64,000 nt of DNA from Lacinutrix jangbogonensis (GTDB lineage: Bacteria > Bacteroidota > Bacteroidia > Flavobacteriales > Flavobacteriaceae). The notes under the pieces are model-generated. The model had not been told where the DNA came from and ran no database searches. It saw nothing but the letters and a program-made list of their open reading frames with translations. Of the stretch, positions 31,628-41,359 are shown piece after piece; position 1 is the stretch's first letter; every line of letters begins with the position of its first letter. Location of the stretch: positions 97,027-161,026 of the forward strand of contig NZ_JSWF01000024.1 in NCBI RefSeq assembly GCF_000797445.1, written 5' to 3'. A program made the translations under genes and the position numbers.

Positions 31628-34072
31628 ATGGCGAAAGCAAAAGCAAAACCTAAAACTACCAAGAAAAAGCGAAGTTTTAAAAGACCTAGTATTAAACTTA
31701 CAAGTCAGCAAAAGCTAATTTTCGGAAGTCTATTAGCGCTTTTAGGTATCTTAATTTTTATTGCTTTTTTGTCTTTCTTATTTACTGGAAAAGTAGACCA
31801 AAGCGTGCTTAGCGAATTACCTTCTAGAACTACCGAAACACAAAATTGGGCGAGCCAAAGTGGTGCTTGGATAAGTCATTTATTTATTCAAAGTGGGTTT
31901 GGTATAGCCTCCTTTATTTTTTCTGGATTGGTTTTTATTTCAGGAATTTACATTCTTTTAGATTTAAAGAAAGCTAAGCTTTTTAAACATTGGTTTTGGG
32001 GAACACTTATTATTATTTGGACTTCAATTTTGTTAGGTTTTGCGATTCCGAAAATTGGACTACTAAGTGGTGTTATAGGTTTTGAGCTGAACATTTTTCT
32101 ACAAAGTTATATTGGCAAAGCTGGAGTTGTACTATTACTCATTTTCGGTTTAATTACGTATTTAGCCATTAGATTTAAGTTTACTCCAGAACGTATTGGT
32201 GCGCTATTTAGAAGTGCTAAAAAAGATATTAAATCTGAATTTAAAGAGGCTTCAAACGATATTAGTATTCCTGTTGATAATGCGCTAAGTGAAGAAGCTG
32301 AAGCCATAAAATCGGCTTTCGAAATAAACGCTAAAACTGTAGAACCTACTATTTCTAATCATTCTAAAATAGAAACAACACTAGATGTATTAACTCCAGA
32401 ATTAAAAGTAGAAACACCAAAGGTTGAAAAACCAAGTATCAAAACGTCTACAATGGAAATTGAAATTCCAGAAGACGAACCTGAAGTTGAAATTGAAGTA
32501 AAAAAAGTTATTGAAGAAAAATCTGAAACCGATAATCTTTCAGATAAATTAGTAGCAGATTTTGGGCAATTCGATCCTACCTTAGAATTAAGTAACTATC
32601 AGTTTCCGCCTTTAGATTTATTAAAAAAATACGATAACGAAGGTGTTACCATAAATCAAGAAGAACTAGAAGCTAACAAAAACAAAATTGTTGAAACCTT
32701 AAACAATTATAAAATTGGTATAGCAAGTATTAAAGCGACTATTGGTCCAACAGTTACATTGTACGAGATTGTTCCAGAAGCTGGTATTCGTATTTCTAAG
32801 ATTAAAAATTTAGAAGATGATATTGCATTATCATTAGCAGCTTTAGGTATTAGAATAATTGCTCCAATTCCCGGAAAAGGAACCATTGGTATAGAAGTAC
32901 CTAATACCAATGCAACTATTGTTTCTATGCGTTCGGTTATTGCATCTCAAAAATTTCAGAATTCAAAAATGCATTTACCTATTGCTATTGGTAAAACGAT
33001 TAGTAATGAGACTCTGGTTATTGACTTAGCAAAAATGCCTCACCTTTTAATGGCTGGTGCAACAGGACAAGGAAAATCTGTTGGATTAAATGCTGTTTTA
33101 ACTTCACTACTCTACAAAAAACATCCTGCAGAAGTTAAGTTTGTTTTAGTAGATCCTAAAAAAGTAGAATTAAATTTATTCAATAAAATTGAAAGACATT
33201 ACCTAGCCAAACTTCCAGACGAAGCTGAAGCAATTATTACGGACAATACTAAAGTAATACATACGTTAAATTCATTATGCATTGAAATGGATAACCGTTA
33301 CGAAATGCTTAAAAACGCATTGTGTCGTAACATAGTAGAGTATAATAAAAAGTTTAAAGACCGTAAACTAAATCCTAATGATGGACATGCTTACTTGCCA
33401 TACATTGTATTGGTAGTCGATGAGTTTGCCGATTTAATAATGACTGCTGGTAAAGAAGTAGAAACTCCCGTTGCACGTTTAGCGCAATTAGCACGTGCCA
33501 TAGGTATTCACTTAATTATCGCAACACAACGTCCTAGTGTAAATGTTATCACAGGTATTATTAAAGCCAATTTTCCAGCGCGTATAGCCTTTAGGGTATC
33601 GAGTAAAATAGATTCTCGTACCATTTTGGATGCTGGTGGAGCAGACCAACTTATTGGTCGTGGAGACATGCTTTATACGCAGGGAAACGACATGATTAGA
33701 GTACAATGTGCTTTTGTAGATACACCAGAAGTAGAAAGAATAGTCGATTTTATTGGCGCTCAAAAAGCATACCCAGATGCTTACTTACTTCCAGAATATG
33801 TTGGGGAAGAAGGTGGCACGAGTCTTGATGTAGATATTGACGATAGAGATAAACTGTTTAAACAAGCTGCCGAAATTATTGTAACAGCACAACAAGGTTC
33901 TGCTTCCTTATTACAACGTAAGTTAAAATTAGGTTATAATCGTGCAGGACGTATTATCGATCAATTAGAAGCTGCTGGCATTGTTGGTGGTTTTGAAGGC
34001 AGTAAAGCTAGACAAGTATTAATTACAGATTTAGTTGCTCTCGATCAATTATTAGCAAACGAAGGAGAATAA
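31628..34072 (+). CDS. ftsK: DNA translocase FtsK
   Basis: Pumps chromosome ends through the division septum and activates XerCD recombination. 814 residues: a lysine-rich start, four membrane helices (about 30-180), an acidic K/E-rich linker (about 200-310), the alpha domain, the RecA-like beta motor with Walker A 'AGATGQGKSVGLNA' (near 475-488) and Walker B 'IVLVVDEFADL', and the DNA-reading gamma domain at the C-terminus ('GSASLLQRKLKLGYNRAGRI'). The shorter linker than in E. coli is normal for the phylum. Confidence 0.96.
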   Translation: MAKAKAKPKTTKKKRSFKRPSIKLTSQQKLIFGSLLALLGILIFIAFLSFLFTGKVDQSVLSELPSRTTETQNWASQSGAWISHLFIQSGFGIASFIFSGLVFISGIYILLDLKKAKLFKHWFWGTLIIIWTSILLGFAIPKIGLLSGVIGFELNIFLQSYIGKAGVVLLLIFGLITYLAIRFKFTPERIGALFRSAKKDIKSEFKEASNDISIPVDNALSEEAEAIKSAFEINAKTVEPTISNHSKIETTLDVLTPELKVETPKVEKPSIKTSTMEIEIPEDEPEVEIEVKKVIEEKSETDNLSDKLVADFGQFDPTLELSNYQFPPLDLLKKYDNEGVTINQEELEANKNKIVETLNNYKIGIASIKATIGPTVTLYEIVPEAGIRISKIKNLEDDIALSLAALGIRIIAPIPGKGTIGIEVPNTNATIVSMRSVIASQKFQNSKMHLPIAIGKTISNETLVIDLAKMPHLLMAGATGQGKSVGLNAVLTSLLYKKHPAEVKFVLVDPKKVELNLFNKIERHYLAKLPDEAEAIITDNTKVIHTLNSLCIEMDNRYEMLKNALCRNIVEYNKKFKDRKLNPNDGHAYLPYIVLVVDEFADLIMTAGKEVETPVARLAQLARAIGIHLIIATQRPSVNVITGIIKANFPARIAFRVSSKIDSRTILDAGGADQLIGRGDMLYTQGNDMIRVQCAFVDTPEVERIVDFIGAQKAYPDAYLLPEYVGEEGGTSLDVDIDDRDKLFKQAAEIIVTAQQGSASLLQRKLKLGYNRAGRIIDQLEAAGIVGGFEGSKARQVLITDLVALDQLLANEGE

Positions 34073-34118
34073 AAATAAGTTTCCGGTGGCACCGAAACTT
34101 AAAATTAAAATTTTTAAA

Positions 34119-34760
34119 ATGAAGAAAGTATTACTAGTATTAGCTTTAATTATTTCAAGTGTAACATTTGGTCAAAATGATGCGAAAGCAAAAACACTTT
34201 TAAACGAAGTATCTGCAAAAGTAAAAGGCTACAACACTATAGCAATAGACTTTAAATATGTTTTAGAAAACACTTCTGAAAACATAAAACAAGAAACACG
34301 TGGAGACGTCACTATGCAAGGTGATAAATACAAATTAAATATTCTTGGTATTACCAGAATTTTTGATGGTAATAAATTACACACTATTAGTCCAGAAGAT
34401 GAAGAAGTAACTATTTCTTCAGAAACTGGAAACGAAGAAGGTACGGTTACACCTAGTGAAATGTTATCGTTTTACGAAGAAGGTTTTACTTATGAAATGA
34501 ATATCATTCAAAAACTAAAAGGCAGAAGAATTCAGTATATAAAATTATCTCCAATGGATTCTAATGCCACTATAAAATACATTCTATTAGGAATAGATGC
34601 GCAAACAAAACACATCTATAATCTTATAGAAATTGGAAAAAACGGAACTAAAACAACACTTACTGTTAATTCTTTTAAAACAAACGAGCCTATCTCGAAA
34701 ACCTTGTTTACATTTGACAACAGTAAGTATAAAGATTACTTCATCAACAAACTAGATTAA
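34119..34760 (+). CDS. LolA-like outer membrane lipoprotein carrier protein
   Basis: Periplasmic shuttle for lipoproteins. The ORF extends to 34086, but the ATG at 34119 begins a proper signal peptide (MKKVLLVLALIISSVTFGQ), giving 213 residues. The rest is the LolA beta fold ('ETRGDVTMQGDKYKLNILGI', 'YILLGIDAQTKHIYNLIEIG'). It lies between ftsK and the LptF/LptG permease, eight bases before the latter. Confidence 0.88.
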   Translation: MKKVLLVLALIISSVTFGQNDAKAKTLLNEVSAKVKGYNTIAIDFKYVLENTSENIKQETRGDVTMQGDKYKLNILGITRIFDGNKLHTISPEDEEVTISSETGNEEGTVTPSEMLSFYEEGFTYEMNIIQKLKGRRIQYIKLSPMDSNATIKYILLGIDAQTKHIYNLIEIGKNGTKTTLTVNSFKTNEPISKTLFTFDNSKYKDYFINKLD

Positions 34761-34768
34761 GGCTATTA

Positions 34769-37240
34769 GTGAAAATATTAGATAGATACATATTAACTTC
34801 TTATCTAAAAACTTTTATCAGCGTGTTTGTAATACTCATGCTGATTTTTGTATTACAGGCTATTTGGTTATATATAAAAGAATTAGCAGGTAAAGATTTA
34901 GATGTTTTAACGGTTTTAAAATTCCTTTTCTATATCACGCCTACTCTAATTCCATTAATTTTACCGCTTACAATCCTACTCTCTTCCATTATGGTTTTTG
35001 GTAATTTTGCCGAAAACTATGAGTTTGCCGCAATGAAATCTACAGGTATTTCATTGCAACGTGCTATGGCTAGTTTAAGCGTCTTTATTGTGTTTTTAAG
35101 TATTCTTACCTTCTTTTTTAGTAATAATATCATTCCGAGAGCGCAATATGAAAGCTATAATCTAAGAAAAAACATAGCGAAAATAAAACCCGCTATGGCC
35201 ATTGCTGAAGGGCAATTTAACCAAATTGGTGATAATTTTAATATTAAGGTTGCTAAAAAAACTGGTGATCGTGGACAGTTTTTAGAAAATGTAGTAATCC
35301 ATAAAGGACAAGTTAGGAAACCAGGCAATCACGTCACTATTATTGCAGAAACGGGAGAGCTTGTAAGCGCTGAAGATTCTGATATTTTAAAATTAATTCT
35401 TTTTGATGGTTATTATTATGATGACACACCTCCAAATAAAAATAAGGAGAAACGAAAGAAACCTTTTACTAAAAGTGAGTTTGTAAAATACACGATGAAT
35501 ATAGATTTATCGCAACTTAATGCTGTAGATTTAAACGAAAAAAACACCGACAACAAATACACCATGCTTGCTATTGGTGACCTAAACTACACTACAGATT
35601 CACTAATTATAGAGCGTAAAAAGGAATTCGAAAAATTTGGAACAACACTCTACAACAGAACTAATATTGCGACATTAAACCTATCTATCGATACAAAAAA
35701 AGACACGATATATTCCGAAAGTATAATCGCTCTTTTTAACACCAAACAAAAAGTACAATTACTAGATTATGCTATAAATGCCGTGTCAAGTACAAAGCAA
35801 ATTGTTGCCGCAAAAGAATCTAACATAAAAGGTAAGACCATTTGGCTAAACAGACACATTATAGCACTTCATGAAAAATTTGCTTTAGCAATTGCATGTA
35901 TTATTTTGTTTTTTGTTGGTGCTCCATTAGGTGCTCTAATTAGAAAAGGTGGTTTAGGTTTACCAATGGTTATAGCAATTGTTATATTTTTAAGTTATCA
36001 TTTTATTGGAATTTTCGCTAAAAACAGTGCTAGAGATGGCTCGTTTAACCCAGCATTAGCGACTTGGTTTTCTACACTTATTATGCTGCCCTTAAGTATT
36101 TATTTAACTACTAGGGCGACAAAAGATAGAGGCCTATTTGAAACTGATGGATTGTTAGAACCACTTAAAAAATTCTTCAAAATTAAAACTAAAAAAACTG
36201 AGTTTAGCACAAAAGTATTTGATGTTAATTCTGATGATTATCATGTTCTAGAGAACCTAGGCGATAATAAGCTAATTGCAATCGTTAAAAACTATAGAAA
36301 TTTTGATTACACTGTAGAGCATAAAAACACGGCTATTTCTATTTTAACCTCAAGAGGAATTACAAGGCAAGAACTTAAAATGGCTGGACATTTAAATAAT
36401 GATTTTCTCGAAGAAGCAAAAACTTTAAGAAACGATTTTGTTGAAGATTCTAAGCTAGCATTTATTCTTTATAGTATTGGATTAGTATTTATTCTTGTAG
36501 GAAGAATATTAATTAATAACGAACTATCCGGTTCAGGAAACGTATTGTTTTTTGTAGGAATCATCATCTTTTTAATTTTCATATTTGCTCTAGTAAAATC
36601 ATTTTCTAAACACACAGACCTTTATAAGCATTTAGGTAAAAACAATAGTATTAATGGTATTCTTTTTTCTTTATTAGGTTTCCCTTTTTACATTGTTTTC
36701 TATTTTATTCAGAAAAAACAAATAACAAAAGATTTAAACGCTATTGAATTTAGAAAAAAAAGTAATTTGGAAACTATGTCTGAAACTGTAGAAAAAGCAA
36801 GTCTTGCACCAATAAATAAAGAGACTCGATTTCTTATTAAAGCATCAATTGTAACTTTAATATTAGCAGTGCTTCTAAGTGTTCTTTATTTTGTATTTAA
36901 TAATAACAGATTACCTCAATATGCTTCGGCTTCAGTACAATTAAGTGTTATTTCATTTATAGTAAGTATATTCTACTTTATAAAGAATAAACAAATAAAA
37001 AAAGATATAAATGCTATTCAATTTAAGAATAAGAGTCATTCTAAAGTAATTATTGAATCAACAAATAAGAGTTTTATTAAAGCTTCAATTGTAACTTTAA
37101 TATTAGCACTGTTATTGGTTGTGCTTCATTTTGTGTTAGCAAATAATATGTTACCTCAATATGCTTCGGCTTCAATACAACTAAGTGTTATTTCACTTAT
37201 AGTAAGCATTTTTTATTTTATAAAGAGTAAGATGAAGTAA
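34769..37240 (+). CDS. LptF/LptG permease with a duplicated C-terminal membrane extension
   Basis: Membrane subunit of the LPS-export ABC transporter. It starts with GTG ('MKILDRYILTSYLKTF'). Residues 1-450 are a complete LptF/G domain: helices 1-3, periplasmic jelly-roll, helices 4-6 ('FFVGAPLGALIRKGGLGLPM'). The usual family length is about 360-500, so the remaining 350 residues are extra. They hold a domain with 'HVLENLGDNKLIAIVKNYRN' followed by repeated pairs of hydrophobic helices with 'LPQYASASxQLSVISxIVSI' twice. The repeats share 240-bp periodic DNA. The extension is not recognised as any family. Confidence 0.88.
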   Translation: MKILDRYILTSYLKTFISVFVILMLIFVLQAIWLYIKELAGKDLDVLTVLKFLFYITPTLIPLILPLTILLSSIMVFGNFAENYEFAAMKSTGISLQRAMASLSVFIVFLSILTFFFSNNIIPRAQYESYNLRKNIAKIKPAMAIAEGQFNQIGDNFNIKVAKKTGDRGQFLENVVIHKGQVRKPGNHVTIIAETGELVSAEDSDILKLILFDGYYYDDTPPNKNKEKRKKPFTKSEFVKYTMNIDLSQLNAVDLNEKNTDNKYTMLAIGDLNYTTDSLIIERKKEFEKFGTTLYNRTNIATLNLSIDTKKDTIYSESIIALFNTKQKVQLLDYAINAVSSTKQIVAAKESNIKGKTIWLNRHIIALHEKFALAIACIILFFVGAPLGALIRKGGLGLPMVIAIVIFLSYHFIGIFAKNSARDGSFNPALATWFSTLIMLPLSIYLTTRATKDRGLFETDGLLEPLKKFFKIKTKKTEFSTKVFDVNSDDYHVLENLGDNKLIAIVKNYRNFDYTVEHKNTAISILTSRGITRQELKMAGHLNNDFLEEAKTLRNDFVEDSKLAFILYSIGLVFILVGRILINNELSGSGNVLFFVGIIIFLIFIFALVKSFSKHTDLYKHLGKNNSINGILFSLLGFPFYIVFYFIQKKQITKDLNAIEFRKKSNLETMSETVEKASLAPINKETRFLIKASIVTLILAVLLSVLYFVFNNNRLPQYASASVQLSVISFIVSIFYFIKNKQIKKDINAIQFKNKSHSKVIIESTNKSFIKASIVTLILALLLVVLHFVLANNMLPQYASASIQLSVISLIVSIFYFIKSKMK
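36808..37240 (+). repeat. In-gene tandem duplication, 240-bp period
   Basis: The stretch from about 36833 recurs at 37073 with near-identical DNA (for example CAATTGTAACTTTAATATTA and TTACCTCAATATGCTTCGGC in both). The copies are 240 bp apart (80 codons). A partial third unit (KKQITKDLNAIEFRKKS) lies near 36710-36770. High DNA identity implies a recent duplication. Confidence 0.9.
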
Positions 37241-37321
37241 ACTATAATCAAGCTTTACTCCATCTATTCAGAAATAGAAAAATCAAATCTCTTTTCAAAA
37301 TAAAAAACCGTAAATAAGCGA

Positions 37322-37329
37322 TATATTTG
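37322..37329 (+). promoter_or_regulatory. -7 promoter element (TATATTTG) of ribBA
   Basis: TAnnTTTG match 17 bp before the ATG at 37347. The resulting leader is too short for an FMN riboswitch. Confidence 0.5.
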
Positions 37330-37346
37330 TAACTTAATGTATTTCA

Positions 37347-38498
37347 ATGATTACTAAAACCGAACCAAAAGTGGCGTTTAAATTAAACACAATTCAAGAA
37401 GCAATTAGCGATATTAAATCTGGAAAAATTATAATCGTTGTCGATGATGAAGACAGAGAAAATGAAGGTGATTTTTTAGCTGCTGCAGAGTTAGTAACTC
37501 CGGAAATGATAAACTTTATGGCGACTCATGGTCGCGGTTTAATTTGCGCTCCATTATCCGAAGACCGCTGTAAAGATTTAGGTTTACACATGATGGTAAC
37601 CAACAATACAGATCCTATGGAAACTGCTTTTACGGTTTCTGTAGATTTAAAAGGTCAAGGCGTAACTACGGGAATTTCGGCAAGTGATCGTGCTTTAACT
37701 ATTAAATCTTTAGTAAAGAAAGACACAAAACCTTTCGACTTAGCCAGACCGGGTCATATATTTCCTTTAGTAGCAAAAGAAGGTGGCGTTTTGCGTAGAA
37801 CAGGACATACAGAAGCAGCAATAGATTTTGCTCGTTTAGCTGGTTTACAACCTGCTGGTGTTATTGTAGAAATCATGAATGATGATGGAACAATGGCACG
37901 ATTACCACAGCTTATTGAAGTGGCTAAAAAATTCGATTTAAAATTAGTTTCTATTGAAGATTTAGTGGCTTATAGAATGGATCACGATTCTTTAATAGAA
38001 AAGAAAGAAGATTTTAATATAGAAACACGTTTTGGCAGTTTTAGATTAAGAGCTTACCAACAAACAACTAACAACCAAGTACATATTGCGCTCTCAAAAG
38101 GAGATTGGGCAACTAACGAACCTGTATTAACTAGGGTGAATTCTACTTTAGTAAACAACGATATTTTAGGAACGCTTACCAATAATGCTGATAAAAAATT
38201 AGACGATATGTTTCGTGTAATAAATGAAGAAGGTAAAGGTGCTATTCTATTTATTAACCAGCAAGCACAATCGCTAAACTTATTAAAACGTCTAAACATT
38301 CTAAAAGAAAACCAAACTGAAGGCGCCATAGAAAAAGCTCCTGCAATTGCTATGGATAGCAAAGATTTTGGAATTGGCGCACAAATTCTACATGACTTAA
38401 ATATACATAAACTAAAACTAATTTCGAATTCGCAACACACTAAGCGCGTTGGAATTATTGGTTACGGATTAGAGATTGTAGAATATGTTGGGTACTAA
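37347..38498 (+). CDS. ribB: 3,4-dihydroxy-2-butanone-4-phosphate synthase with a degenerate GTP cyclohydrolase II domain
   Basis: The N-terminal 205 residues are an intact RibB: 'DDEDRENEGDFLAAAELVTP', 'THGRGLICAPL', 'RPGHIFPLVAKEGGVLRRTG' and 'HTEAAIDFARLAGLQPAGV'. It makes dihydroxybutanone phosphate from ribulose 5-phosphate for riboflavin. The C-terminal 170 residues align with RibA, but the zinc-binding cysteines (pattern C-x10-C-x-C) are missing: the equivalent stretch is 'VNSTLVNNDILGTLTNNADK'. GTP cyclohydrolase II activity is therefore unlikely and should come from another gene. The gene is convergent with the GH16 gene, overlapping by four bases. Confidence 0.92.
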   Translation: MITKTEPKVAFKLNTIQEAISDIKSGKIIIVVDDEDRENEGDFLAAAELVTPEMINFMATHGRGLICAPLSEDRCKDLGLHMMVTNNTDPMETAFTVSVDLKGQGVTTGISASDRALTIKSLVKKDTKPFDLARPGHIFPLVAKEGGVLRRTGHTEAAIDFARLAGLQPAGVIVEIMNDDGTMARLPQLIEVAKKFDLKLVSIEDLVAYRMDHDSLIEKKEDFNIETRFGSFRLRAYQQTTNNQVHIALSKGDWATNEPVLTRVNSTLVNNDILGTLTNNADKKLDDMFRVINEEGKGAILFINQQAQSLNLLKRLNILKENQTEGAIEKAPAIAMDSKDFGIGAQILHDLNIHKLKLISNSQHTKRVGIIGYGLEIVEYVGY

Positions 38499-40051
38499 TT
38501 AATAATTATTTTCTTTGTCGCAATTCGCTTTTCAGAGTATATTTTAAGGAAATACATTCCAGATTCTAAGGCTGTAACATCAATTTGTTTATTGCTTTTA
38601 GTTTTACTAAGCACTTTATTTCCTAAAACATCATATAATGCAATAAAGTCAATATTTTCTTCCGAAGTAATATTTATGTAATCTGATGCCGGATTAGGAG
38701 ACACCCTGAATGCATTAGCAGAATACGGTTCTACACTTAGTGTATTTTGATATACTTTTACATAATCAATAGTCATACTACTTTGAGAAAAATTTGGATC
38801 AATAGTTCCGGCAATGCCACCCATAGCAATATTAAGCAGAAGGTATTGATCTTCATAAAAAGGCCAAGTCGCATCATTTTTAACTGCTGGATTATAAGTA
38901 TAAAACCCGACACCATCTACTAAAAAAGTAATTTGATTTGGAGACCAATTAACAGAATATATATGGAAATCATTAGCCACATCGCTTATTTGTTGTGAAG
39001 CGACATTAACAGTATTTCCAAAACTTGAAGGCGTATGCAAAGCACTCGAAGTATGGTTTAGGGCACCTAAACCATGCTCCATAATATCAATTTCTCCACT
39101 AGCAGGCCAATTTACAGTACCAAATTGACTATCCCAATAACCACCATCCTCATTCGTGTTTTTACCAAGTGTCCAAATTGCTGGCCAAGTACCGTCTCCA
39201 AAAGGTAGTTTAGCTCTCACATCTACTCTACCATAGGTAAACGCGAATTTAGAATTTAAACGTGCTGATGTATATTGTTTTGTTTGTCCTTGATCGTTGA
39301 AAGTCTCACCGATAGCAACAATATTTAAAAAACCATTATCTACAAACGAATTCTCAATACGATTTGTGTAATGTTGTTGTTCTCCATTAAACCAACTTCC
39401 ACCTGCAGGCAATTGCGTTTGATGAAACCAATTATTTGAGTTTATTGGGCCATTAGCATTAAAACTATCTTCCCACACCAAATCTGAGTAAATGACATCT
39501 AACGCATTTGGATCTGTAGCAACTGTTCCGTCATCAATAGCATCAATTAAATACGTTCCTGGAGTTGTAATGCCTCCATCAATAAAAAGAACTAATGCAC
39601 CATATGTTCCAGAAGCGTCTATTGGTGTTGTACCATCAGAACTTAATACTGCATTTGAAAAATCGAAGGTAATATTATCTGTCCAACCACCACCTGAAGG
39701 CACATTTTGAGTCACCTCAACATTAGCATTTGTACCATTTTCTAATTTTAAAACAATATTATGTACGTTAGGATCAAACCCATAAAAAGATAAGCTAATT
39801 GTTTCTTGAAAATCTAAATCAATTGGATTAATCAAATTTAGTAAAAAACCTTGCCAAGGATCTGAACCATCATTAAAAAACTGTCCTACATCATTACTAG
39901 AATCTGCAGGATCTGTGTTAAAAGAAAAACCACTACCTCCAAATGCTGTAAAACTATCATTAGAATCTGAAAAATCTAAAGGAAGTTCTTGAGAAAACCC
40001 AGAATGGATAATAAAGAAAAACAGGAATGCAAGCGTGTATAGAGTTTTCAT
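38495..40051 (-). CDS. Secreted GH16 beta-glucanase (laminarinase-like) with T9SS sorting domain
   Basis: Cleaves beta-1,3-type glucans such as algal laminarin outside the cell. Start taken at ATG 40051 (signal peptide MKTLYTLAFLFFFIIHSGFSQ); the ORF reaches 40072. Residues about 20-175 form a carbohydrate-binding-like beta-sandwich. The GH16 catalytic domain (about 190-435) has the signature 'SGEIDIMEHG' (E-x-D-x-x-E) and flanking 'DGTWPAIWTLG'. The last 75 residues are a type A T9SS signal ('FRVSPNPASDYINI', 'LYDVLGNKVL', 'GMYFLKI'). No SusCD pair or other polysaccharide gene is adjacent, so it is an isolated enzyme. Confidence 0.93.
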   Translation of the reverse strand: MKTLYTLAFLFFFIIHSGFSQELPLDFSDSNDSFTAFGGSGFSFNTDPADSSNDVGQFFNDGSDPWQGFLLNLINPIDLDFQETISLSFYGFDPNVHNIVLKLENGTNANVEVTQNVPSGGGWTDNITFDFSNAVLSSDGTTPIDASGTYGALVLFIDGGITTPGTYLIDAIDDGTVATDPNALDVIYSDLVWEDSFNANGPINSNNWFHQTQLPAGGSWFNGEQQHYTNRIENSFVDNGFLNIVAIGETFNDQGQTKQYTSARLNSKFAFTYGRVDVRAKLPFGDGTWPAIWTLGKNTNEDGGYWDSQFGTVNWPASGEIDIMEHGLGALNHTSSALHTPSSFGNTVNVASQQISDVANDFHIYSVNWSPNQITFLVDGVGFYTYNPAVKNDATWPFYEDQYLLLNIAMGGIAGTIDPNFSQSSMTIDYVKVYQNTLSVEPYSANAFRVSPNPASDYINITSEENIDFIALYDVLGNKVLSKTKSNKQIDVTALESGMYFLKIYSEKRIATKKIIIN

Positions 40052-40165
40052 AAATTCAATATTTTTTCTCAAAATTATGAATTGGAGAATATAATCTCAT
40101 ATTTTAGACCTATACAAAAGCACAACATTAGTAAGTTTAACAAAAATTATCAAGCATAAATGGCA

Positions 40166-41359
40166 TTATATAGAAGATCTAATCGCTTCCACCATTTTTA
40201 TCGCCCTTTCTTTAACTTCTTCTTCTGTCCAAGATAATTTTATGAGGCAAGAAATATTTCGCCCTATATAATGGTCACTTTGAGTAAACGTTTTTTCACT
40301 TAATATCCCTAAAGCCTCTTTTATTTCTTTAGATAAAGGAAACAAAGACTTAGCATCTTTTAAATGATTCCACTTTCTAACATAGTGCCAATTATTATCG
40401 TAATAATTCCAGCAAACATCTACTCCACTTTCTTTAAAGCTTTCAATTGTTTTTCTTGCAGTTTCCAAATTTGGTAAAAAGAAATTTAAAAAAGAGTAAC
40501 TCTCTTGTCCTCCATCAGGAACAGTTCTAAAAGTAACTTCAGGAATTTGAGATAAAGCATCTCGTAATATTGTATAGTTTATTTTCTGAACTTCTAAAAA
40601 TTCTGATAATCGTCTTATTTGAGCTAAACCAACAGCCGCGTGTAATTCTGAAATCCTAAAATTATAACCTAAAAAAGGATGCGTTTCTGCTCCTCTGTCA
40701 TTTCCAACATGATCATGACCATGATCGCTAAAATGGTCTGCGTTTGTGTAATACTCTTCATTATTAGTTATTACAGCACCTCCTTCTCCACAGGTAACAG
40801 TTTTTACAAAATCGAAAGAAAAGCAACCTAAATCACCAATACTCCCTAATGGTTTATCGTTATAACGTCCACCAATTGCTTGACAAGCATCTTCAACCAA
40901 AAGTAAATTGTGTTTTTCACAAACTTGTGATAAGGCATTCATATTAGCCATACTCCCGCACATTTGCACAACCATAACCGCCTTAGTTTTTGACGTTATA
41001 GCAGCTTCAACCGCTTTAGAATCTAAACCTAAAGTATCATCAATATCAACTAAAACAGGAATCGCTCCAAGAAGTAATATGGCTTCAAAACTAGCAACAA
41101 AAGTAAATGTTGGCATAATAACCTCATCTCCTGCTCCAACACCTGCACTTGCCAATGCTACAGATACAGCAGAGGTTCCATTAGAAACCAATTGGACGTA
41201 GTCACATTGCAATGCGGTTTTTAGCTCGCTCTCTAATGCTTTAGCTTTCCAATGACCATTGCGCATGCCATCAAAACCATAACGCATTAAAACGCCATTG
41301 TCTAAGACATCTTGTAATTCTTTTCTTTCTAAATCTCCAAAGCGTTCAAATCCTGGCAT
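40166..41359 (-). CDS. DegT/DnrJ/EryC1/StrS-family aminotransferase
   Basis: 397-residue PLP aminotransferase of the sugar-nucleotide/antibiotic type. It has 'VSNGTSAVSVALASAGVGAG', 'DEVIMPTFTFVAS', 'LLVEDACQAIGG' (Asp157) and the PLP lysine Lys186 in 'CFSFDFVKTVTCGEGG', where most family members read S-x-x-x-x-K. 'GYNFRISELHAAVGLAQIRRL' is the conserved C-terminal signature. There is no sugar-nucleotide cluster next to it, so the keto-sugar or other substrate is unknown. Confidence 0.9.
   Translation of the reverse strand: MPGFERFGDLERKELQDVLDNGVLMRYGFDGMRNGHWKAKALESELKTALQCDYVQLVSNGTSAVSVALASAGVGAGDEVIMPTFTFVASFEAILLLGAIPVLVDIDDTLGLDSKAVEAAITSKTKAVMVVQMCGSMANMNALSQVCEKHNLLLVEDACQAIGGRYNDKPLGSIGDLGCFSFDFVKTVTCGEGGAVITNNEEYYTNADHFSDHGHDHVGNDRGAETHPFLGYNFRISELHAAVGLAQIRRLSEFLEVQKINYTILRDALSQIPEVTFRTVPDGGQESYSFLNFFLPNLETARKTIESFKESGVDVCWNYYDNNWHYVRKWNHLKDAKSLFPLSKEIKEALGILSEKTFTQSDHYIGRNISCLIKLSWTEEEVKERAIKMVEAIRSSI

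Noticed and set aside
37241..37346. FMN riboswitch before ribBA
   Set aside because: The leader from the TATATTTG box to the ATG is too short and no RFN-type conserved blocks are present.
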